Shown: piece by piece, positions 1-6,551 of the stretch | How positions within the stretch are numbered: the first letter of the stretch is position 1 | How the letters are laid out: each line of letters begins with the position of its first letter | NCBI GenBank assembly: GCA_027592155.1 | Contig: JAQCKY010000036.1 | Coordinates: 1 to 10,097 of the forward strand | Direction: 5' to 3' | Origin: Pseudomonadota bacterium | Lineage (GTDB): Bacteria > Pseudomonadota > Alphaproteobacteria > Rhodospirillales > UBA2165 | Length of the DNA stretch: 10,097 nucleotides | Translations under genes and position numbers: made by a program | Notes under the pieces: model-generated | The model's input: the letters and a program-made list of their open reading frames with translations, nothing else | What the model was told of the DNA's origin: nothing | Databases searched by the model: none

Positions 1-801
1 TCAGGCATCGGGCTGGGTATGGCCCGAACCTTCGCGGCCGAAGGAATGAACATCGTGTTGGCCGATCTCGACCCCGATAAGCTGGCCGAGGCTGCCGACG
101 ATATTCGCGGACGGAATGTCCAAGTGATGGCCCTTGAGGTAGACGTAACCGATCGCGCCGTCTTGCGCGGCGCGGCAGCTGACGTCGCGCGGGAACTGGG
201 GCCGCTGCATCTGCTCTGCAACAATGCCGGCGTCTCAGGCCCGGTTACCAAGCTTCACGAAACCAGTGACGATAATTGGGATTGGGCCGTTGGCGTGAAT
301 CTCATGGGGGCGGTCAATGGGCTTCAGGTTTTTCTGCCCGGCATGCTTGCTCATGGCGAAGAGGGGCATATCGTCAATACGGCGTCGATCGTCGGCGTGC
401 GTCAATACCTGGGCAAGTACGCGATGGCCCTCTATATGACCACAAAGTTCGCCATGGTCGGACTTTCCGAATCCCTTGTCGCCGAAATGACGGATACACC
501 GATTGGTGTTTCGGTGCTGTGTCCGGATCAGATCCAGACAAATTTGTTCACGGTGGGCCGCAACCGACCGGATAAATTCGGTGGGGCGTTTGACCGCGGC
601 GATGTTGGCGGAATTGCGACTTTACTGGACGAGGGACTCTCCTTGGAACGCATTGGAAAGCGGGTCCTCGATGCCGTCCGCGCCGATGAGTTCTACATAT
701 TCTCCCATCCCGAAAACCGGGCTCAGGTCGAGGCCAGACATAAACGGATCGCCGACGGGTTCGACAATCTGGACCGTTGGCTGACGGCGAACCCCGGTTA
801 G
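1..801 (+). CDS. SDR family NAD(P)-dependent oxidoreductase (5' partial)
   Basis: Classical short-chain dehydrogenase/reductase, a cytoplasmic Rossmann-fold enzyme that oxidises or reduces an alcohol/carbonyl with NAD(P). The reading frame is open from base 1 and begins inside the glycine-rich nucleotide motif (SGIGLG), so the true start lies a little upstream; the ATG at 19 is internal. Counting from the first codon of the window, visible signatures are an acidic end of beta-2 (VLADLD, which in this family favours NAD over NADP), DVTD, the NNAG motif (residues 75-78), and the tetrad Asn100, Ser129, Tyr145, Lys149 (YMTTK). The substrate cannot be deduced. It stops 9 bases before the glycosylase gene, so the two are probably cotranscribed, though no functional link is obvious. 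The family call is firm; the specific reaction is unknown. Confidence 0.93.
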   Translation, partial: SGIGLGMARTFAAEGMNIVLADLDPDKLAEAADDIRGRNVQVMALEVDVTDRAVLRGAAADVARELGPLHLLCNNAGVSGPVTKLHETSDDNWDWAVGVNLMGAVNGLQVFLPGMLAHGEEGHIVNTASIVGVRQYLGKYAMALYMTTKFAMVGLSESLVAEMTDTPIGVSVLCPDQIQTNLFTVGRNRPDKFGGAFDRGDVGGIATLLDEGLSLERIGKRVLDAVRADEFYIFSHPENRAQVEARHKRIADGFDNLDRWLTANPG

Positions 802-810
802 GCGGCGGCG

Positions 811-1716
811 ATGCCTGAGCTTCCCGACATCACCGTTTATATCGAGGCGCTTGAACGCCGGATCCTGGATGCAAAATTGACAGGGGTACGTCGTAACAGC
901 CCTTTTCTGTTGCGTACCGTCGAGCCGCCATTAAGCGCGTTGGAAGGCAAGCGGGTCCAGGAACTCCGCCGGCTTGGAAAGCGGATCGCCTTTGGGTTTG
1001 AGGATGAGCTTTGGCTGGTCTTGCATTTGATGATCGCCGGGCGGCTGCAGTGGTCCGATGAAATTGAGGGCAAAATTCCCGGCGGCAAAAACGGGCTCGC
1101 AGCGTTTGACTTCGAGTGCGGCACGCTCAGTTTGACCGAGGCGGGCTCGAAAAAACGGGCGTCGCTTCATGTCACCCAGGGAGACGACGGCATCTCTGTC
1201 TATAACCCCGGTGGATTGGAAATCGCCGAGGCGAGCTTGGCCGAGTTCACTCAAGCGCTGACGCTGGAAAACCATACGCTCAAGCGCTCTCTGACCGATC
1301 CGCATTTTTTCAGCGGTATCGGCAATGCCTATTCGGATGAAATTTTGCACCGGGCGAAACTGTCGCCCATCGCCATGAGCCAGAAACTCACACCGGACGA
1401 GATCGCAACATTGTTTGAGATGACCAAGGCGGTGATGGCGGAGTGGTGCGAACGATTGCGAGCCGAAGCGGGCAATGATTTTCCCAAAAAAGTGACGGCC
1501 TTTCGCGACGAGATGGCGGTGCATGGCAAGTTCGGCAAACCCTGTCCGGTCTGCGGCACGGACGTGCAGCGCATCCGTTATGCCTCCAACGAGACAAATT
1601 ATTGTCCCCGTTGCCAGACCGGCGGAAAATTGCTGGCCGACCGCTCGCTTTCACGGTTGCTCAAAAAGGACTGGCCTAGAACGGTGGAGGAGCTGGAGCA
1701 GCGCCGCGCCGGATGA
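811..1716 (+). CDS. Fpg/Nei family DNA glycosylase, divergent clade
   Basis: Bifunctional DNA glycosylase/AP lyase fold that would excise oxidised bases in base excision repair. At 301 aa it is longer than the usual ~270 aa because of a tail after the zinc finger. The start ATG is fixed by the N-terminus MPELPD: Pro2 (Schiff-base nucleophile) and Glu3 must be at the mature N-terminus. Lys57, Met74 and the H2TH signature GIGNAYSDE (about 169-177, with the DNA-contacting Asn) are present. The C-terminal zinc finger has Cys245, Cys248, Cys265 and Cys268 with the family's x2-x16-x2 spacing. By hand alignment the canonical DPRRFG-type loop (Arg109/Phe111 in E. coli Fpg) is absent, and the finger arginine that precedes ATFYC in E. 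coli is Asn260 (NETNYC). It may therefore recognise different lesions from MutM. It follows the SDR gene by 9 bases, and its 3' end overlaps the convergent MFS gene by 41 bases. Confidence 0.92.
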   Translation: MPELPDITVYIEALERRILDAKLTGVRRNSPFLLRTVEPPLSALEGKRVQELRRLGKRIAFGFEDELWLVLHLMIAGRLQWSDEIEGKIPGGKNGLAAFDFECGTLSLTEAGSKKRASLHVTQGDDGISVYNPGGLEIAEASLAEFTQALTLENHTLKRSLTDPHFFSGIGNAYSDEILHRAKLSPIAMSQKLTPDEIATLFEMTKAVMAEWCERLRAEAGNDFPKKVTAFRDEMAVHGKFGKPCPVCGTDVQRIRYASNETNYCPRCQTGGKLLADRSLSRLLKKDWPRTVEELEQRRAG

Positions 1717-2938
1717 GAAACATATAAGAGAGCAGTCCCGCGACACCGGCCACGGTGATTGTGCCGATCATGGGTAACGCCCCGGCCGCTGAATAGAACC
1801 CGATTGCGGGCACGACGATGGCGCCGGTGCCTTGTTGGAGGAAGCCCAGAACGGATGAGGCGCGGCCCGCCATGTGCGGGAAAGGGGAGAGCGCGCCGGC
1901 GGTCGCGGTTGGATTGAGCAGGCCGAGGCCGATGCGGAAGGTCGCCATGCTTGCCACCAGGAATACCGCGTTGTCGAGGCCGGTCAGGAGCAGGGTTAAC
2001 ATTGTTACGCCGGCGAGACTTGCGATGACCGTGCCGGCGCCAACCAGATGATCGATCCCGAAGCGCACGACAACAAACCCGACGAATAACGCCGTCATGA
2101 ACCCGCCTGCCGAGACCAGGGCGAATTCGAGGCTATAGGCCGTGATGCTTTCGCCATAGATGTCGATCAGAACGCGGGAGGAGCCTGCTATCCAGGCGAA
2201 AAACCCGGCGGAACTGCAAACCAGGCAGATGATGTAACCCCGGGACTCCCGATGACGGATAATGACCAAGAAGGCGCGCAAGAGCTCCATGAACCGGAGC
2301 GCATTTTGATCCTTCTCGGCGAGGGTTTCCGGCAAGGCAATCCCGCAGACCAGTGTCATCATGATTGTGTAGGCGGCGATGAAGATAAAAACCGCCTCCC
2401 AGCCGATGAGCTGGGTTAACTGCCCGCCGATCACCGGCATCAGGACTGGTACGGAGCCCGATACGACCATGGTAAAGGACAGTAATCTGGCCACCGCGTC
2501 GCGGTCGAATAGATCGCGGGCGACCGCGCGGGCGATGATCTGACCTGTAGACGAGGTCAGCCCGTGTATGAAGCGGATGCCGACAAGAACGGCGAGCGAC
2601 GGTGCAAAAGCCGAGGCGATGGCGGCAAGAGCATAAAGAGTGAGGCCGAGCAGCAATACCGGGCGGCGGCCGAATCGGTCCGCCAGGGGGCCGATCAGGA
2701 GTTGCGAGAAGGCCGCGCCGAGGAAAAAGGCGCTGATTGAAAGCGATATCGTCTCTTCGGCGTTGAAGGCGATCCCCATAATGCCGAGAGCGGGCAGTGT
2801 CGTATCGACACCCAGCGCGCCCAGCGGCCCAATTCCGCCCAGTATCAATGTCAAAAATATCAGGCGGGTACGGGTCAATGGTGACTGCCGAAATTGAGGT
2901 AAAACAAGGATTGGCGGCACACTACCAGAGCAATCCAT
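1676..2938 (-). CDS. MFS transporter, Bcr/CflA-like drug efflux type
   Basis: Inner-membrane major facilitator, 420 aa with about 12 hydrophobic segments, the normal size for the DHA1 drug:proton antiporters. Visible signatures are a TM1 acidic residue before a Pro (GVDTTLPAL, like the Bcr/CflA TD-x-YLPALP region), motif A in the TM2-3 loop (GPLADRFGRR, residues 83-92), the RAVARDL stretch (137-143) and a motif-C-like SGSVPVLMPVIGG (160-172). The first ATG is used, but no clear Shine-Dalgarno lies before it and the first ~24 residues are not membrane-like, so the start could be slightly downstream. It diverges from the marR gene with only 68 bases between them. This is the usual arrangement for a MarR regulator and its efflux pump. 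Export of a toxic or aromatic compound is likely but the substrate is unknown. Confidence 0.9.
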   Translation of the reverse strand: MDCSGSVPPILVLPQFRQSPLTRTRLIFLTLILGGIGPLGALGVDTTLPALGIMGIAFNAEETISLSISAFFLGAAFSQLLIGPLADRFGRRPVLLLGLTLYALAAIASAFAPSLAVLVGIRFIHGLTSSTGQIIARAVARDLFDRDAVARLLSFTMVVSGSVPVLMPVIGGQLTQLIGWEAVFIFIAAYTIMMTLVCGIALPETLAEKDQNALRFMELLRAFLVIIRHRESRGYIICLVCSSAGFFAWIAGSSRVLIDIYGESITAYSLEFALVSAGGFMTALFVGFVVVRFGIDHLVGAGTVIASLAGVTMLTLLLTGLDNAVFLVASMATFRIGLGLLNPTATAGALSPFPHMAGRASSVLGFLQQGTGAIVVPAIGFYSAAGALPMIGTITVAGVAGLLSYMFLIRRGAAPAPPPF

Positions 2939-2953
2939 ATTGAGCGAGAATGG

Positions 2954-2973
2954 GATCGATCAGATGACTCTGG
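2954..2973. promoter_or_regulatory. possible degenerate MarR operator between MFS and marR
   Basis: The 68-base MFS/marR divergent spacer contains ATCAGATGA, which matches eight of nine core positions of the perfect operator at 3544-3563 (ATCAAATGA). The outer arms match poorly, giving about half the positions overall. It overlaps a palindromic GATCGATC. A weak marR promoter (TTGAGC at 2940, GATGAC at 2963) could be drawn with its -10 inside this site. Plausible for autoregulation and control of the pump, but weak by sequence alone. Confidence 0.2.
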
Positions 2974-3006
2974 ACCTGCCGCGCGGTTCATGGAATAGAT
3001 CGTTTT

Positions 3007-3468
3007 ATGGCAAATCAAGACCCACAGAACAGTCACAGTCCCGTCGATAATGTCTTGGCGGCGCTGCATGTGCTGACCAATCAGATTGGCCATGCCTATC
3101 TGGGCAAGCTCCAGGCCGAGTTCGGTCTGACCCCGGCGGAGTGGCGGACGATGCTGACGCTGCATCAAAACCCCAACTCGACGGCTGCCGACATCATTCA
3201 GCAATGGTCGATGGACAAGATGGCGATCAGCCGTGCAATCCGGCGTATGGAGGAAGATGGATGGGTAAAGCGGGAGGTTAACCCTAACGACCGCCGCAGT
3301 TTGGTATTGTCGCTGACCCCGGCCGGCAAAAGCCAATACGACAAGATATTGCCGATCGCTAATGCGCTCTACCGCGATATTGTCTCGCCGCTGAGCCGCA
3401 AACAATTGGCGGAGCTCCGCGGTCATCTCGCCAGCCTTATCGAGCACAGCCAAAACATTACCGACTGA
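3007..3468 (+). CDS. MarR family transcriptional regulator
   Basis: Dimeric winged-helix DNA-binding protein, 153 aa, typical of the family. The N-terminal helix (13-38) belongs to the dimer interface. The winged helix runs from about 41 to 108 with a recognition helix near 70-82 (DKMAISRAIRRME). The wing carries the hallmark NDRRSLVLSLTPAG (94-107), and a C-terminal helical pair (110-150) completes the dimer. There is no cysteine at all, so an OhrR-like thiol switch is excluded and a small-molecule ligand is the likely inducer. The ATG is preceded by a modest GGAA. It is divergent from the MFS pump and upstream of the reductive-dehalogenase-family gene, whose promoter carries a perfect palindrome of MarR-operator size. 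The inferred role is a local repressor of one or both neighbours. Confidence 0.93.
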   Translation: MANQDPQNSHSPVDNVLAALHVLTNQIGHAYLGKLQAEFGLTPAEWRTMLTLHQNPNSTAADIIQQWSMDKMAISRAIRRMEEDGWVKREVNPNDRRSLVLSLTPAGKSQYDKILPIANALYRDIVSPLSRKQLAELRGHLASLIEHSQNITD

Positions 3469-3496
3469 CTTCCAAGGTTTCTCTCGGTGTCGAGTG

Positions 3497-3520
3497 ATTG
3501 GACTGTCGATTGGACTGGCG
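3497..3520 (+). repeat. two 12-bp direct repeats upstream of rdhA promoter
   Basis: ATTGGACTGTCG is followed immediately by ATTGGACTGGCG, 11 of 12 bases identical and in tandem. The second copy overlaps the predicted -35 region. Head-to-tail repeats about one helical turn apart next to a poor -35 and a perfect -10 resemble the binding site of an activator such as a response regulator. The role is inferred. Confidence 0.45.
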
Positions 3521-3538
3521 ATAAGTGCGTGTTATAAT
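3510..3538 (+). promoter_or_regulatory. predicted sigma70-type promoter of the rdhA-like gene
   Basis: A perfect TATAAT (3533-3538) sits 17 bases after TTGGAC (3510-3515), which matches only the first three bases of the -35 consensus. The predicted transcription start is near 3545, at the left edge of the inverted repeat. A strong -10 with a weak -35 suggests that an activator or derepression sets the output. It lies in the marR-rdhA spacer and reads into the reductase gene. Confidence 0.55.
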
Positions 3539-3543
3539 TCAAT

Positions 3544-3563
3544 TTAGTATCAAATGATACTAA
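3544..3563. promoter_or_regulatory. perfect 20-bp palindromic operator, likely MarR site
   Basis: TTAGTATCA, two bases, then TGATACTAA: a perfect 9-bp inverted repeat in an AT-rich stretch. It starts six bases after the TATAAT box, so a bound dimer would cover the transcription start and block RNA polymerase. The length and near-continuous symmetry fit a MarR-family dimer, and the only regulator gene in the window ends 75 bases upstream. The palindrome is read directly; which protein binds it is inferred. Confidence 0.65.
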
Positions 3564-3584
3564 TAAAAATTGCACTCTTAGGAA

Positions 3585-3590
3585 TTGGAG
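3585..3590 (+). promoter_or_regulatory. ribosome binding site of the rdhA-like gene
   Basis: TTGGAG ends 8 bases before the ATG at 3599 and decides the start. An upstream in-frame ATG at 3554 lies inside the palindrome, has no Shine-Dalgarno, and is probably at or just after the transcription start. Confidence 0.6.
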
Positions 3591-3598
3591 ACGCCGCC

Positions 3599-4927
3599 AT
3601 GCGGATCTTTTCACGAAAAAAGCGGCCCATGCATTTGGGTAAATTTCCGTTGGAAAAGATCAAGCGGGTCGACAAGCCAACGACATTAATCACCGATGAC
3701 GTCAAGCAGGTCCCCAAACGGGCCGGGTTTTTCTTCCGTGCCTTTTACGGCGATCTGGGCGATACCGCGAAGCGCGAAGTAAAACGGTTTATTACCAAGA
3801 CGCCGCTCAACGCGGCGATGGGTCATACCCATTGGAACGAGGTGCCGTTGCACCGCGGCGAACCGGCAGCCGAAAAAGCGCCGCTTCCTGATGATCCCGA
3901 AGAGATGTCCAAGCACATCAAATCGCTTTGTTACTTCCTGGATGCGGACATGGTCGGGATTTGCGAGATACCCGAATATGCCTGGTACTCCCACGACGAT
4001 AAGGGCGAGCCAATCACGACGCGGCATAAGTACGCCATCGTTCTGGTCATCGATCAGGGTTGGGAGACCATGGAAGGGTCGAGCGGGGATGATTGGATTT
4101 CCGGTGCGCAAAGTTACCGTGCCTATCTCAAGGGCTCGACCAACGCCGTCATCACGGCCGATTATATCCGCCGTCTCGGGTATGAGGCACAGGCTCATTC
4201 CAACGCCGATGGCGATGTCTTGCAGATTCCGCTGATGCTGCTCGCCGGACTTGGGGAACTAAGCCGGATCGGCGAGCTGATCCTCAACCCCTTCATTGGA
4301 CCCCGTCACAAGCCGGCGGTGATCACCACCGATCTGCCGCTGGCCGTTGATAAACCAATCGATTTCGGCCTCCAGGACTTTTGCAACAAGTGCAAAAAAT
4401 GCGCTCGGGAATGCCCGGCCCAGGCGATCCCGTTCGGCGATAAGGTTCTCTATAACGGTTATGAGATTTGGAAGCCGGACGTCGAGAAATGCACTAAATA
4501 CCGGACCACGAACCCCAAAGGCTCGTCCTGCGGCCGCTGCATGAAAATGTGCCCCTTCAACAAAGAAGGCTTGATGATGCATCGCTTGGCACTTTGGTCG
4601 GCGATCAAACTTCCTTTCACCCGGCGGTTTCTCATCTGGCTCGATGACGCGTTGAAGTACGGCCGGCGAAATCCGATAAAAAAATGGTGGCTGGATTTGG
4701 AGATCGTCAACAAAAGGGTCGTGGTTCCCAAAAATGTCAGCGAACGGGACGTGCATCTCGAACGCCCGACGGATCTCGGTAACTCCAAGGTCGCAACTTA
4801 CCCCTGGGAGAAACTGCCGACCGCTGACGATAAAGAAACCGTTCCCGTCGACCGGAAGGAAGGCCTCAAACATACGGCGGAGGCGGAAGAGATGCTGCGC
4901 AAGGCTAAGGAAATGTTGAGGGTGTGA
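3599..4927 (+). CDS. reductive dehalogenase family protein, soluble, double [4Fe-4S] and corrinoid type
   Basis: Protein of 442 aa resembling the catalytic subunit of cobalamin-dependent reductive dehalogenases, which remove halogen from organohalides using cob(I/II)alamin and two [4Fe-4S] clusters. Evidence is the family stretch AGLGELSRIGELI (216-228), then GPR and TDLPL-x4-DKPIDFG (about 234-257), then the ferredoxin-like module. That module has Cys262, Cys265, Cys268, Cys272-Pro (CxxCxxCxxxCP), then Cys298 and Cys311, Cys314, Cys318-Pro. Epoxyqueuosine reductase QueG shares the fold, but the TDLPL/FGLQDFC region fits RdhA better. There is no Tat signal, no membrane segment and no rdhB-like anchor gene, so it is a cytoplasmic rather than respiratory type. 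Unlike BhbA/NpRdhA-type aerobic enzymes it lacks a fused C-terminal flavin/ferredoxin reductase and needs an outside electron donor. Substrate-binding residues were not assigned. It is likely repressed by the upstream MarR and cotranscribed with the CoA ligase. Confidence 0.82.
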   Translation: MRIFSRKKRPMHLGKFPLEKIKRVDKPTTLITDDVKQVPKRAGFFFRAFYGDLGDTAKREVKRFITKTPLNAAMGHTHWNEVPLHRGEPAAEKAPLPDDPEEMSKHIKSLCYFLDADMVGICEIPEYAWYSHDDKGEPITTRHKYAIVLVIDQGWETMEGSSGDDWISGAQSYRAYLKGSTNAVITADYIRRLGYEAQAHSNADGDVLQIPLMLLAGLGELSRIGELILNPFIGPRHKPAVITTDLPLAVDKPIDFGLQDFCNKCKKCARECPAQAIPFGDKVLYNGYEIWKPDVEKCTKYRTTNPKGSSCGRCMKMCPFNKEGLMMHRLALWSAIKLPFTRRFLIWLDDALKYGRRNPIKKWWLDLEIVNKRVVVPKNVSERDVHLERPTDLGNSKVATYPWEKLPTADDKETVPVDRKEGLKHTAEAEEMLRKAKEMLRV

Positions 4928-4982
4928 TCGCCGGGCTGCTAGGCTCTTTTCAAACAATATTCTTGATGATTGAAATCTGGCT

Positions 4983-6545
4983 GTGACCGACCTTCCTCAT
5001 CTACTTAGCGGCGATGTACCGCGCGATATCGCGGTGCGCGCGCCCACCCGCCCGGCGCTGATATTCGGTGATGAGGTCGTCACCTACGCCGAGTTCGACC
5101 GGCGGGTTAATCAGTTTGCCAATGGGCTGATCGCACTTTCGGGTGACCCGATTGATCGGATAGCCATCATGACGCCGAACTGCGTGGAATATGCCTTGAT
5201 CCATTATGGGGCTGCGCGGACCAATACGGTGCTGGTACATCTCTCCTCGCGGTTCACGCCGCGTGAGCTGGCATTCGTGCTCAACCAAACCAAGGCGGCA
5301 TATCTCTTCGGCCATGCCGGTGCTTATGCGGTTTACGATCAAATCAAGGACGAGCTTGATCACCATCCGCAGTTTGTCGGTATCGGACAAGGTTTTCCGG
5401 AAGGTGTGCTGACCTATGAGGACGTTGTGGGTAATCAGCCCGATACACTGCCGGATGTGACGATACAGCCCGAAGATGAACTCTGTATTCTCTATACCAG
5501 CGGTACGACCGGCAACCCCAAGGGTGCGGTTTCCAGTAACCGGGCGCGTCTTGTTGCCTCAACGGCGGCGGCCGAGGATATTCCGATTGGCCCCGATGAC
5601 GTCTGTGCCGCCACCATTCCGCTCTGCCATGCGGCCGGGCTCTATAGCTGGTTCCACCCGATCATCATCGGCGGCGCTTGCGCGGTGATCCTGGAGAAAT
5701 GGGACCCGGAACAATTCATGACGGCCGTGGAGCGGCACAAGATCACCATCGCCTTTGTCGTCCCGACGCAAATGGCGATGCTGTTGGATCATCCGAATTT
5801 TTCCGCGGCACGGTTGAAATCGTTGAAGACGTTCATTTATGGCGGCGCGCCGGCAACCGAGGAACTGATCCGCCGCGCCGAGACTGCAATGCCCACCACC
5901 GATATCGTCCAGGCCTTTGGCTCAACGGAAACCAGCCATGTGTTGTGTCAGCAACCGGTCGAGCGCCGCGCCAAACCGGGCTCCCTTGGCCGCCCCGGCC
6001 CGCGTATCGAGTTCACGGTCTATAAGGCTCCCGGCGAGCCCGCCGCCCCCGGCGAGGAGGGGGAGATCGTTTGCCGGGGCCTCAACATGTTCGACTATTA
6101 TCTCGACCTGCCCGAAGAGACGGCGGCCTATTACAAATCGGGCGATGGCTGGGGCTGGACGGGCGATCTCGGCACTGTCGATGAGGATGGTGTGGTGACC
6201 TTGGTCGGGCGCAAAAAAGAGATCATTATTTCCGGCGGTATGAATATTTCACCCGTCGAGTTGGAGAACGCGATTGAGGATCACCCGGCGGTCGCCGCCT
6301 GCGCCGCGTTCGGTATCCCCGACGAAACCTGGGGCGAGCTGCCGGCGGCGGCGGTTATTCTCAAAGCCGGGGCGCAAGCAACGTCGGACGAAATCATGGC
6401 GCACGCCGCCGAACGGGTTGCCCGTTTCAAACGCCCGCGCTATCTCGCCATTGTCGACAGTATGCCGCAAACCTTGAGCGGGAAAGTCCAGCGGACCGCG
6501 CTGAAAGAGCAATTCAAAGATGTTCGGATCGGCTCGGAAGGCTAG
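4983..6545 (+). CDS. AMP-binding acyl/aryl-CoA ligase (class I adenylate-forming)
   Basis: 520-aa enzyme of the ANL superfamily that activates a carboxylic acid with ATP and joins it to coenzyme A. The motifs are complete and in order: P-loop YTSGTTGNPKG (171-181), aromatic/adenine region QAFGSTET (310-317), WTGDLG with the ribose-binding Asp (392-397), the hinge and A8 motif GRKKEIIISGGMNISPVELE (409-428), and the catalytic lysine Lys501 in PQTLSGKVQR. Translation starts at a GTG with no good Shine-Dalgarno, 55 bases after the rdhA-like gene and with no terminator between, so cotranscription is likely. The acid substrate (fatty, cyclic or aromatic) cannot be told from these motifs. Next to a dehalogenase-like gene, activation of a dehalogenated acid is an attractive but unproven idea. 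It ends six bases before the convergent DUF1194 gene. Confidence 0.93.
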   Translation: MTDLPHLLSGDVPRDIAVRAPTRPALIFGDEVVTYAEFDRRVNQFANGLIALSGDPIDRIAIMTPNCVEYALIHYGAARTNTVLVHLSSRFTPRELAFVLNQTKAAYLFGHAGAYAVYDQIKDELDHHPQFVGIGQGFPEGVLTYEDVVGNQPDTLPDVTIQPEDELCILYTSGTTGNPKGAVSSNRARLVASTAAAEDIPIGPDDVCAATIPLCHAAGLYSWFHPIIIGGACAVILEKWDPEQFMTAVERHKITIAFVVPTQMAMLLDHPNFSAARLKSLKTFIYGGAPATEELIRRAETAMPTTDIVQAFGSTETSHVLCQQPVERRAKPGSLGRPGPRIEFTVYKAPGEPAAPGEEGEIVCRGLNMFDYYLDLPEETAAYYKSGDGWGWTGDLGTVDEDGVVTLVGRKKEIIISGGMNISPVELENAIEDHPAVAACAAFGIPDETWGELPAAAVILKAGAQATSDEIMAHAAERVARFKRPRYLAIVDSMPQTLSGKVQRTALKEQFKDVRIGSEG

Positions 6546-6551
6546 CGGCGG

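Noticed and set aside
931..1524. 197-codon open frame on the - strand opposite the glycosylase
   Set aside because: No recognisable motif, and the plus frame has full Fpg signatures including the zinc finger.
2875..3453. 192-codon open frame on the - strand opposite marR
   Set aside because: It spans the marR gene and the divergent spacer, has low-complexity composition, and the MarR frame is convincing.
3554..3598. upstream in-frame ATG that would extend the reductase by 15 residues
   Set aside because: It lies inside the palindrome, has no ribosome-binding site, and is near the predicted transcription start. The ATG at 3599 has TTGGAG at 8 bases.
4928..4960. possible terminator after the reductase gene (GC-rich bases followed by TCTTTT)
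   Set aside because: No stem longer than three base pairs can be drawn, so it does not support a transcription stop between the reductase and the ligase.
4966..4986. six-codon ATG frame whose stop overlaps the GTG start of the CoA ligase
   Set aside because: Overlap suggests coupling, but there is no ribosome-binding site before it and so short a frame is easily due to chance.
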